In this document: positions 47,201 through 59,200 of the stretch, piece after piece
Layout: the number at the start of each line of letters is the position of its first letter
How positions within the stretch are numbered: the stretch's first letter is position 1
DNA from: Brasenia schreberi
Taxonomy: Eukaryota > Streptophyta > Magnoliopsida > Nymphaeales > Cabombaceae
Assembly: GCA_036023115.1 (NCBI GenBank)
Contig: JAYKKT010000064.1
Location: 6,748,001 to 6,812,000 of the forward strand
Length of the DNA stretch: 64,000 nt
Direction: 5' to 3'
Translations under genes and position numbers: made by a program
Notes under the pieces: generated by a model
The model's input: the letters and a program-made list of their open reading frames with translations, nothing else
What the model was told of the DNA's origin: nothing
Databases searched by the model: none

Positions 47201-50200
47201 GTTCATGTTGCATTGTTTCACTTCTCAAATTCATCTTCTCGTTGCATTGGCTTTTCTGTAGAAATTTGCTTTATTTTGATTGTTTGGATAGTTGCATTTG
47301 CATTCTTTACTAAGAAACCTTACGTAACATCTTAAGTACTAATTGTTCTTTATTGGTTTTCACTGTCAGTATGGTTAATTTCTGTGGTTTTGGTATCTTT
47401 TCTTTCATGTTAGTATGACTTTTTCAAAATTGCAAAACTTTTGTGCTTAGGTTCGTCCAGATAGTCTTTCGTTGGCTAAATTTTTTATTTGTTAAATCTA
47501 TGATGGTACTTAAATTTAAGGTTTTTTTGTTGCACCCACCAGCCCATTTTGTGTTGTTTTTCATGATTTTAAGGTGGGAATTGAAGGTCTTGATGATCTA
47601 TCTTGGCTCAATTTCTCGTTTTCTGGGTTTTTATTTTGGAGATGGTTTACGATTTTCTAACGATCTATTTTGCGATTATGAATGTGCAATGCATCTATAT
47701 GGGTGATTTCCCTTCTGTAATCTCGTTTGGGTTTTGGCACTTAAGTGACTTGATAAGGGTTGTGATAACTTTGCTTTTTTGCCCTTGAAAATTGGTTAAA
47801 TAGAGATTGAGTACTTAGCTAATAGTTGCTTCTTTATATGTGGATTTTGTTTGACTTGTTTACTTATCAAGATATTGACTACCATGCTGGGTTTGCCATG
47901 TGAATTCTGCGAGTCTTGTGATGTTGGTTGCTTTAAGAATTTGTTGGGTTCGATTTGTTTTGAGTAGTAAAATTGATCCCAATGATGATGTTATTCAAAT
48001 ATTCTTAAACCGAGCATCTTTTTCTGGTCGTATGTGGTGATGGTAGGGATATGCAATATCACAATAATATTAATTTGTCCTTTTGTCATCTCGTTTGTGG
48101 GAACCTTAAGCTCTATGTGTTTTAGATAGACTTATTGGCAAGAAACATGGGTTCAGTTTGATTATTGGAACATTTTAGTGGTTTACTGTTTTCTCTTCTC
48201 GTGGAAACATGAATTTTCTCTATTGACTTAATATTATTGCATGTTTGTATAGTATTTACATTGTTGAGTTAAATGGACAGATTTGGCTATTTGACCTGAT
48301 TCAGCTTTGCATGGTATTCAGACTTGAGCTCATCTAGGTGTGTTCCTTCCAACTTGGTTACATGCAATCTTGATTATGTATTTACGGAGTTAAATCAAAT
48401 TGTTTGTTAGCATGTTTAGAAGAAAAACGTGTTGTGATATTTGGATGATTTCAAACTCGACTATTGATAAATTTGAAAATGTATTTGTTGGAAAACAGTA
48501 AGGGGTACTTCTTCTTTAATTGAGATCCATGTTGTTGGCCTTTTATTGAAGACCTTTGTGATTAAGGTGCTTCATGTTGGTGGCCTTTTGTTGAAAATTA
48601 ATTGATATCTTAAGATGCACTTATTGTTATTTGAAAATTTGTTACGATTTCAAACTTGACAATTGATAAGTTCGAAAATGTATTTGTTGGAAAACAATAA
48701 GGGGTATCTTCTTGTGTAATTGAGATCCATGTTGTTGGCCTTTTGTTGAAGACCTTTATGATTAAGGTGCTTCATGTTGGTGGCCTTTTGTTGGAAATCA
48801 ATTAATGCTTGAAGATATACTTATTGTTATTTGAGACATTTAGAAAAATGTTTCTTGATAATGAGTTGCTGAGATTCATATTTTTGGCCTTCGGTTGGAA
48901 ACTAATTGAAAATTGAAGATGCACTTATTTGAAGATTTGTGATCTTAATAACTTTAAGGTTGCTTTTTCGTGAGATTATGGTCTCCGTTTGTTAGCCTTT
49001 TGTTGGAAATCTTTGTGATTAAGATGTTCCATGTTATTGGCCTTTTGGTTGGAGAGTAATCAATATTGAAAAAGACTTATAGTTATCTTGATTAACTTAT
49101 AAGTGATAGAAGTGTTTTAACAAATTATTATTTGAAGATTTGTGATCTTGATAACTTTAAGGTTGTTTTTCTTATGAGATTACGATCTCCGTTTGTTGGC
49201 CTTTCATTGGAAATCTTTGTGATTAAGATGTTCCATGTCGTTGGCCTTTTGGTTAGAGAGTAATCAATATTGGAAAAGACTTATAGTTATCTTGATGTTA
49301 TGATTTTAACAAACCTTGTGAGACCTTTTAAAAAGCATGAAGTTGATTCCTTTGACTTGTTTTAATCATTCAAATAGATTATCTTACTTTTGGAACCATA
49401 GAATCACTTTTGAGTTTAAAGGATATTTAAGGACCTTAGAAATTGTATGTTTGATTTGAAGGTTTTGAGCTTAACCTTAAAAAGTTTGTTTGACTTCGCG
49501 GGTTTTGAGCTTAACCTTAAAAAGCTTGTTTGACTTACGGGTTTGAGCTTAACCTTAAAAAGCTTGTTTGACTTAGCGGGTTTTGAGCTTAACCTTAAAA
49601 AGTTTGTTTGACTTGGCGGGTTTTGAGCTTAACCTTAAAAAGCTTGTTTGATTTGAAAGTTTTGAGCTTTACCTTAAAAAGCTTGTTTTGGTTCAAGTTT
49701 GTCCTTAAAACTTGGGTTTTGAGCATAACCTTAAAATGCTTGTTTGATATACTAAGGTCTCTTTATAATATCACAAGTTTGTAGTGATTTATGAATCTAG
49801 TTATTATAATAGACAATCCTATTTGAATGATATCAATGTTTTCTTTCAAATGAGTTTCTTGAGAAAATCAACTTCATTAACTTATTTGACTCATTTTTTG
49901 GTTTACCCTCTGGATTAGGTATTGTACATTTTGTCTTTGTGTTTCATTAAAGATTGAGCAAATGTATGTATTGATACTTCGTTGATTTTCATGTAGGATG
50001 TTGACACATTGATTATGGAAAGATAATTTGGAGTTGTTTCAAAGGAAGCTGTGGCAGCTTCGATACTAATTTTGTAGAAATTTTTGTATCAAGTTCGTTG
50101 AAAATTGAGTTGTATTTGATTTATGTTGGACAAAATACCATTGTATACCCCATAAGTTTGAGGGGGGTGTTAATGTAATAGGGGCACGGGCCATTAGGGC

Positions 50201-53200
50201 CCATGCAACTCCAATTTGAGGCAGGACCAGGGCCAGCATGCTGACCATTACCATTGGATCCCAACGGCTATTGCTGGTCGGCCAGCATTAGTTCATCCTC
50301 TTGCTCCTTTTGTTATTTCTTTTACATTCCATGTACATAGTAATGAGTCTAAAAATACTCCATCACAACATGAATAAATAATGCAGTATTGGCACTCCTT
50401 TTAACTTGTTTGTGTATGCTTCCGCTCTCTTGTTTGTCATTCTTGAAAATCGGCATTCATACTTGAATGCCATTTGACCCATGACGATTTGGTCGATTTG
50501 ATTCGTGTAATATCAACCTTCCGCTTGTAGACACGCGAAAATTTCCACTCCGAGTTCTTAGGCCTAAAGTGAACCTTTTCGTATATCTAAGTCGCTTAAA
50601 GGGCGTGCCAGCTAACTTACTCAAGCTAGCGAAGTAAGTTTTGAAAATATCTGACTTATGAGGCGATTGTGGACAAGTAGGCTCTTTTCGTCGCAGACCT
50701 TCTTGAACCGATGCTCAAGGGTCAGCCTGTACGCTTAGAAAACTCGATTTTGAGCAAACATGACCTTTTGAAAATATGTAAAGTGTTTGATTCAGTTTAG
50801 TTTGTCTTGTTGCAGATTTTATCAACGTGGGATTTGCATGTTTCCTATGTCTTGGGTTTTAGCCAATTTAGGCGTGTAGTTGTGTGCATCCAATGCTCAA
50901 TTTGGCGAGTTTTGCACGGGTAATTCGAGGTTACTTGGATGCAATATGCGCCCTATCTCGTGGTATGGCGAATATGCAATGCAAACTCAATGGGAAAACC
51001 CGGAATTGAAAGACATAACCGAAGGGAAATTGCAAAAGGGAAATATAGCTATATCTTAAGAGCGAAAAGGCTCAATTGTGTAAGTGTATGCCGTGTATAA
51101 ATTGAAATGCAACTCACACAGCTGAACCTTGAAACTCGAAATTTAAAGACATAACGGAAGGAAAATACAGCTATATATATGGGCCCGAAGGTCGCCAACG
51201 TGCACGTGTTGTGTTGCTGTGTAAATGAAAAGACAAACACACGCAGCTGAACCGGGAAAACGCAGCGGAAAGTATAGAAATATGACTATATCTTAGCGGC
51301 TGCCAAGGCCAAAATGGTGCATGAGGTGCATGAGCAAGCACTCGGGTGTTCTTTGTGTGCAAGTGTGTAAATGAAAGACAAACTCATACGACTTAATGTA
51401 ACAACCCAGCTGAATTGAAATACTTATATAGAATAAGAGCGAAAGCTCAATGCACGCGTGTGAGTGTATAAAATTAAAGACAACTCATGCAGCTCTTACT
51501 AGAGTCTTAGGAGTAAGAGCGAAGGCTCAATGGTGCTCGTGGGTGTTTGTGTACGAGTAAGAGCTAAAGCTCAAGTGCTCGTGTGTGCTTCGTGTAGCAA
51601 ACCAAGTTATTACAATCGGGAGGAGACAATGCTCCGTTAATACAACCCTGTATCAAATCGAATTAAGTGTAGAAAGAGATATGAAATACCGAATTAACAC
51701 ACTTACGTGATTCGGATGTTTGTCCACTCCAATCTACACGGACTTGCTTGGCTTCGCACCCACGGATGAGTCTTCCTTGAATCTTGAAGCGAAAGATGGT
51801 TGAACGGAGCCTTTAAGCTTGAGGTTTTTAGGTTCACTACACTAAGGTTGCGGGTTTATGCTTGAGAGGTGAGGTTCACGGGTCTTGTGTGAGGCTCGGG
51901 ATGGTATGGGATACTAGGGGCCTTAGTGTGTTATGTAGGGTGATGGAAGAGTATAGGGTAAGGTCACGGCTGGTATATGGGATACTAGACTAGGATGGGT
52001 TTGGTTGGGGGTTCTAAGCAAGTGGTCACGGCACTAGGTAGGTGGAAGGGTATGAGGTGTATGGGAGCTAAGGGTCACGGATGGGGCATGGGATTTCTAA
52101 GGCGGTGGATGAGAGTCGGGTAGGTGTTAGGTAGTTGGGGTGTGTAAGGGAGCTAGGGGTCACGGATGGGGCATGGGATACGGCGGGGTGATGGAATGAT
52201 GGCTGCGGGTAGGGGAGTGTCTAGCTAGGATGGTTTGGTTAGGACAGGGGGTAGGTCGGTTAGGATAGGTAGTGGTGGGGATGTGGTGGTAGTGGCCGGG
52301 AATAGGTCGGTGGTAGTGACCGGGAGTAGGTCGGCTAAGGGTGAACGTCAGGCGCTAGGCGCCAGGCGGGTGGCAAGGCGACAGGGCGCGTGCAGGGTGC
52401 GGGGCGCATGCAGGACGCGTGCGGGGCGCACGGCACGGGAACGGGTGAGGTTAGGGTGGCCGGGAGGTTTAGAGAGGAGTCGGTTAGGGTCTTAGGTGGA
52501 GTCGGTTGGGGTTTAGGTGGGTTTGATTAGGATTAGGTGAGGTCGGTTGAGGGAGGTTTAGGATGGTTTAGAGGGGTTAAGAAGAAGGGTTTAGGGTGTA
52601 TTAGTAGGGCTTACCTCTTAATGGCGGTTTAGGGTGCTTAAGCTCCAATCAGCCACCTTAAGCCTCCTTGTCCAAGCAACATCAGCCCTTCAATTAGGGT
52701 GGGGCAGCCCTTAACTAACCCTACAATAACCCACAATTAAAACCCTAAAACAAGAAAGCACTAAGCACTCACCTAAGCACCTTCTCTCTCCTCCAAGTCC
52801 TCCCTTCCAATTCACGTGAACCTCTTGTTTGGGACCCCCTCACCTCTATTTATAGGCATTTAAGGTGGGTCTTGGATTTGGGTTTGGGTTTGAGATCTGG
52901 ATCCAAATCCAAACACTATTTGGATTTAGATCTTAGATCTTGGATATTTTGAGAACCGTATCCGATCCAAATCCAACATTTTTATAGATATGAATCTGGA
53001 TTTGGATATTTTGGTCCAGATCTGATCCAATCCAAACACTATTTGGATCGACCCAAACACTATTTGGATTGGCCCAAATCCAAACACTATTCACTATTTG
53101 GATTTGGATCTGGATATTTATGATCTAGATCCAATCCAAATTTTCTCTAGATGGTTCTTCTTGGTTTCTCGAGGCGGACGATCTGTGCGGGCCCTGGCTT

Positions 53201-56200
53201 CATCAGTGCTTCGTCCGGTTTTGGGTTTCCCCAATCTTTGTCGTCCGGACTCCTTTTTGCCTTTTCGGACTTCGTTTTTTTCATTGATGGCTTTTCTGCT
53301 TCATAATCTTGAGGCTTGGATGAGAATGGTCGATCCGGCTTTCTGTTGCTTCCGGCTTGAAAACTGTTTCGTGCTTGGACCTTCCATTCGTCTTTCGAAC
53401 TTGGCTTTTATCAGGCAAGGATGCTCTTCTGGGCTTCAAAACAGGTTTCTAAAGCTGCTTCTGAAATTGGCCTTCAGGAGCCACTTGCTGGGTTGTTTCT
53501 GGATCAGGTGTTGTATTCGCGTGCTCCACCTGTTCGTCTTTGGGTTTTTTTGGCAAAATGGGCTTAGCTCGGGTTTAAAAAGCTTGTATTTGATACAGGG
53601 CTTTCAAAATACTATTTACAGGCTTAAAGTAATATTTATAGGCTTTAAAACAATATGTATAGGGTTCTGAAGGCTCCTGGGTTTTCAGAACTCAAAATGG
53701 CCTTTTGGGACTGATTTGCAAAAACAGATATTGGTTTTAGAAAGTTGTGGGATTTTGGGGTGTTTACACCGTTGTCACATTGAAGCATCGTCTTCATTAC
53801 ATTGTATCAGAGTCATTTTGCGATCGGGGAAATATTATTCATCTCCTTGGGAATAGTGTCGATCGTATTTTATAAGTTTACCTCTTTAGTTTCTTTTTCT
53901 CCTTTAAATATGGATAATAAAGGGGAATTCAACTTTCGTCTACCACCCTCGAACTAAAAGACATGGGCCCAAACTATAGAAAATTACCCATATTTCAAAA
54001 AATTATGCGGCTATGCAAGTGGTTCGAAAGTAGAACCCTATATCAATCTCACACTTGAGCAAAAAAGAAAATATTAAGGAGGTCATAAAATAATCCTATA
54101 GGTGCTCATGAATAATGTAAATGAGCATACTAGGGACACTTTAGCAGATTTCACCAATGCTAAAGAAGCATGAGAATATTTTAAAAAATCCCATGTTCAA
54201 AGCGATGTAGCTTATAGGATCGCATTAAGAGACAAATTGGTCTCACTTAGACAAGGAGATAAAGGGGTAAATGAATTTTTTGGAGAATACTGTAATGTTT
54301 AGAACCAATTATATGGTTACAAAAAGAATTGTACACAATGTCTTAGTGAGAGACAATGTGAAGATAATGAGGATTTCGTATACCAATTTCTAAGAAGTCT
54401 ACGAGAAGAATTTGAAGGGGTAAGATCATCTCTCATTCATAGAAAACCTTTTCCTACAAAAGAAGAGATTCTTATCGATCTTAAAATGACGGAAACAAGA
54501 ATGAATTAAGTAAGACTTCAAAGAGACATTGTCTTGACCACATCAAAATCCGGAACAAATACGAAGGCTTACCGACCTCCTCATTTCAAAAGTAAAGAAG
54601 GAAGAAAAGACATTATTTGTCATAATTGTAGAGAGACCGAACATATAAGGCCAAATTGCCTAAAGTTAAAAGAAATATGACATTAGTAGAAGAACAAGCC
54701 TCATCCTCTATCGTTGCACTCGAAAAAAAGATAAAAAGACTTAAGCTCAAATGAAAGACAAAGCAACAATATGTGCGGTTTATTCTTCTTCAACTAACCA
54801 AGTTCAAGGTATGGCTTCTTGGATTCTTGATTCTGATGCCTCATTTTATATGACTTGTAATGAAAATATTTTAAAATCATGTGTTCAAAAACCCTTATCG
54901 TGTGTTTATACTGCGGATGGAACACAATTAAATGTTGATAAAATTGGTAACTTACAAAACTAAAATTTTGAAGTTTCCAAAATTAGTGTTGTTTAAAAAC
55001 TAAATTTGAAGTTACTTTCTATATCCCAAATTTCGGATAAAAATTGTGTCATAACTTTCTCATCCATGGGATGTATTATACAGGATCGCCTCTCGAAGAA
55101 GGTGATTGGTCGTGGCCATAGTGAGGTGGACTTTATATTATGGACTACCTATATAGCATATGATATACTAATGTTTTGACTAGTGATACTCTTCTCTGGC
55201 ATAAAAGACGAGGACATATTCAAAAGTTGTATCAATGTCTTCTTGGAATAAATAATATTGAAAACTTTTCTTGCAAAGATGGAAAAATCAAACATCTACC
55301 TTTTCCAAACAAAACACATATCTCTACAAAACCATTTGACATTATTCACTCGAATGTATGGGGACCGACACTTGTTTTATCTAAATAAGAGATCTCCTAC
55401 TATGTCATTTTTATAGATGATTTCACTACATATACATCAGTATATCTTTTACAGGCCAAGTCAGACGTTTTTCAAAATTTTGTGATATTTCACAATCTTA
55501 TAAAAAATCAATTTAATTCTGAAATTAAGATTTTTATATCTGACTCGGGATGAGAGTTTATGTCCAAAGAATTTAAAAACCATCTTCACAAATTTGGGAT
55601 TGTGCATTAAACTTCTTGCAGTAAAACTCTTCAACAAAATGGTATTTTGGGATGTAAACATCATCATATTTTGGAAACCACAAGAACGTTGTTATTGTCT
55701 AGTGGAATTCCTAAAAATTTCTGGGTCGAAGCCATTATGACTTCTATTTACCTAATTAACCGAATGCCATCTTCAGTTTTACAAAACATGTTTCCTATAG
55801 AAAAGCTCTTTCAACTTTCTCCTAATTACTCTAGACTTCGTGTGTTAAGATGTAAATATTTTGTTTATACTAATAAATATGATAAACTTTCTTCTCGTGT
55901 CATAGAATGTATTTTCCTAGGGTATGGGATAAATAAGAAGGGATATAGATGCTATGATTACAAAGATGACAAACTTTATGTATCAAGAGATGTCAAATTC
56001 TTTGAAAATGAATATTTCTTTAAAAGAATGAATGACGCTCATCCTATTGATGAGTCAACATACTCCTTGAATGATGTCCTAGGGAATGACATAATAAACG
56101 TTTAAAATGAGCCTGATGAACCTATGATTTCAAGATAGTGAGTTACACCCTTTGATCAATACTACACTATAAGAACTCAAAATGATCTCTCATCTATACC

Positions 56201-59200
56201 TCGAAGGACTAGTCGAGACTCTAACCTCTAGAACGATTTGTTTCCTATGACAGTTTTTTAACAAGACATAGAGCCTTAGTAACCAACATTTCTAAAAGGA
56301 ACCAAGAAATTTTAAGGAATCACAATCATCACAAGATTGGATTTATGCTATGAATGAAGAATTATATGCCTTATACAGAGCTGAAACTTGAGATATTTTG
56401 ACTAGACCACAAAACAAAAAGACGATAGGTTGTAGGTGGGTCTATAAAATTAAAACAAATGGTAATGGATCTCTAAATCGCTATAAAGCTATATTGATTG
56501 CCAAAAGGTATTCACAGGAATATGGGGTTGACTATGAGGAAACCTTTTCTCCTGTGGCCCGGATGACAACTGTTGGAAAACGTGGATGTGCAGCGGAGAT
56601 TGAAAAAATCACAAACATAAAGAAGAGGAAATATGGAGATCAGAGGAGTGGAGGCTGCCCCGCCTCTTTCTTAATCTCAGCAACTTAAGCCCTAATACAA
56701 CCTATCATCCCTTATATAAGGAGTTGTAAATGTAAAATGACCAAAATACCCTCCTGGTACAGAAAATTACCAAAATACCCTTACAACTTCGAACAATTAC
56801 AATAATATCTAAAACATCAAATTTACTATCCTAAAACATCAACCTTACTAAAACTGACTCTAAAACTCATATTCTTCAACACCCCCTCAAGTTGGGAGTG
56901 AGATACTACGAACTCCAAACTTGCAAGAGAATTGGTTCTTTCTTCACCACACGTGCATGAGCAGTCTCTTCGAGGCTTCTGTAAAACAACTTGAACAATC
57001 AAGAATATATTGGTAGCACACAACCCTTCTATGGGTGTCGGTTGCTCTCTCTCTCTTTCTTCTTCTTCATAAAGTGATTTGGCAGCTACACTTCAAAAGT
57101 CATGTTTTTTCTACTCTTCAGACAACTGATCTTCTGTAATAGGAGGTACTACTCCACCATACACACTTCACACGACTTCTCACGCCCCTTCACATGGTGG
57201 CTGCAACCGGTGTGTTGGTTGGGTGCCCTTTCTCTACCACTCAAATAGCATACTACAAACATCTGCTTATACTAGTCGGTTTGCGCCCCTTCACATGATG
57301 ATTGCAGCCGCTTTTCCATCCCTCCTGGCTGTTTACTTCAGCAACTCAAGGTTTTAACTTTCATGCTTCTTGGTGATACTACCACATTTCATACCATCAA
57401 ATTCCTCTAGCCTTTTCTATGATTTGCTTTGTCATATATGTGTAGTGAGAAAGAATTATTTTCTGCATTCCATCTTTCCTTCTATTTTCATTAAGTTATT
57501 TTTTCAATGAAGAAATCATCACTACTACTTCATACTTTCTTCAAATTTTTCACTCTGAATTTTCAGCCCTCTTGAGCATTTGAGCACATTTCATTAAACA
57601 GTTAGGGTGCAGGTTACCACTTCCTGATTTGCTGAAAATAGGCACTTTGGGCTAACCTCTGGTTAGTGGATGCCATTGGTCTGAGTTCTGTAATATTGGA
57701 AGAATTATTTCCTTAAGTCGAAATATCAAATCTCTTTCATAATTATTTTGCAGTTTTACATTCTGTTAAACACAATGCAGTTCCTGCGCTTCCAAATGCC
57801 TCTCACAGTTCATTGAAATTCTACGATCCATGCCCAGCGAATGCTACATTCTTTCCATTGTCTACTGCAATAATATTCCCAGTCCTCCAGCCACTGAATC
57901 TGATTCTCTCCACTCAATCCCAAACGACCATGTAACCCTTATCCAAATAGTCTGCCGTAATGATATCTGGAAGATAAATGAGCCACATATTGTCTGGCAT
58001 TATTGCAAATTCTACATCAATCAGCCATGAGCAATCTATCTTCCACCGCAAACCTTAATGTAATGGCTTCCCGTGGGCTTTGTCATTTGCTTGCATAACT
58101 TGAACATGTGGAAGATAGATTGCAATCTTCCAAAGTTATGATACCATGTTCGAAAACGTGGATGTGCAGCGGAGATTGAAAAAATCACAAACATAAAGAA
58201 GAGGAAATGTGGAGATCAGAAGAGGGGGCGGACCTCCAATGGAGGCCGCCCCCCCCCTCTTTCTTAATATCAGCAACTTAAACCTTAATACAACCTATCA
58301 ACCCTTATAAGGAGTTGTAAAACATAAAATGACCAAAATATCCCTAGTATAGAAAATTACCAAAATACCCTTATGACTTCAGACAATTACAATAATACCT
58401 AAAACATCAAATTTACTATCCTAAAACATCAACCTTATTAAAACTGACTCTAAAACTCATATTCTTCTACAATCGCCAGAACCCTTATAGTCGTGTGTGC
58501 TATTAAGGATTGAAATATCTATTAATTAGATGTCAAGAATGTGTTCTTAAATGATTTGTTAAAGGAAGAAGTTTATATGGAACCTTCTCCTGGTTTCAAC
58601 ATACCTAAAAACCAAGTTTTACGTCTAAAAAAATCCTTATATTGTCTAAAACAAGTTCCTAAGACTTGGTTTGATAAAATAACTGAATTCATGACTTTGC
58701 ATAACTTTATTATTTGTTATACTGACACCGCTTTGTTCATAAGAAAATCTTCTGCAGGCATTGTTATCCTTCTGCTATATGTCGATGATATGATTATTAC
58801 ATGTAGTGATGATTCTGGGATTCTTCAAATCAAACAAGAACTTGGTAAGATGTTTGAGATGAAAGATCTTGGGCAACTCACTTACTTTTTGGGTATTGAG
58901 GTAACTCGAAATACTAAAGGTTTCTTTTTATCTCAAACCAAATTTGTTAATGACATTGTTCTTAGATCAGGTATTACTGATGATAAAGTCGTTGAGACAC
59001 CTGCGATAATCAACCAAAAGATGCGACTTGTTAATGGAGAGCCATTAAGTGACTCAACCCCTTATAGACAGATGGTCGGGGTACTCACTTATCTCACCAT
59101 CACACATCCAGATATTGCATATGTTGTACATACTTGACCCAACCCCTTATAAAGAGATGGGGGCACTCACTTATCTCACCATTACACGTCCAGATATTGC

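Larger units (their letters stand above)
46657..50510 (+). mobile_element. Coding-free LTR retrotransposon E (large-derivative type)
   Basis: LTRs lie at 46657-47000 and 50168-50510, both with GTAATAGGGGCAC, TGGCCGGCCAGCACTAG-like and CATGAATAAATAATGCAGT blocks. A polypurine tract GTTTGAGGGGGG lies before 50168. The word ATATC occurs at both junctions with the host LTR (46653-46657 and 50510-50514) and is probably the 5-bp target duplication. The interior (47001-50167) is T-rich, has no gag or pol and contains tandem repeats. No tRNA-Met PBS is present, so its primer is unknown. Confidence 0.85.
50526..53768 (+). mobile_element. 3.2 kb insertion F, probably a solo LTR of a Ty3/gypsy (Tat/Ogre-like) element
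   Basis: It starts TGTAGACACGCG and ends GTGTTTACA, short inverted ends of TG..CA type. Flanks CCGCT (50521-50525) and CCGTT (53769-53773) are a 5-bp duplication with one change. They lie in the copia D LTR, whose CTTCCGCT...CACATTGAAGC is otherwise continuous. No gag-pol is present. A TATA-like CTATTTATAGGC at 52848 lies in a promoter-like setting. The size and ends fit the very long LTRs of Tat-lineage gypsy elements. It could also be an unrelated non-autonomous element. Confidence 0.65.
56571..58471 (-). mobile_element. Second member of the gene-capturing LTR family, nested in copia D
   Basis: In minus orientation, the 5' LTR is 58147-58471, the 3' LTR is 56571-56881, the PBS TGGTATCATAACT is just inside at 58134-58146, and the polypurine tract ACTTGAGGGGG is at 56882-56893. 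LTR sequence matches the element at 31318 (GAATATGAGTTTTAGAGTCA, TTTAGGATAGTAAA, CTTATATAAGG, GGATTAAGAAAGAG-like). The 3' terminal interior (57170-57310) shares the CACCATGTGAAGGGGCG repeat. The interior is about 1.25 kb with no retroelement genes. A possible imperfect duplication ACAAC/ACAAT flanks it. It disrupts the copia RT. Confidence 0.88.

Noticed and set aside
52235..52495. 86-codon Arg/Gly-rich plus frame
   Set aside because: It lies in a low-complexity G-rich stretch of insertion F, with no recognisable protein character.
53098..53670. 190-codon open frame in insertion F
   Set aside because: The translation is Phe/Leu-rich without any domain and lies in the simple-repeat and downstream part of a probable LTR. 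I see no start context or homology.
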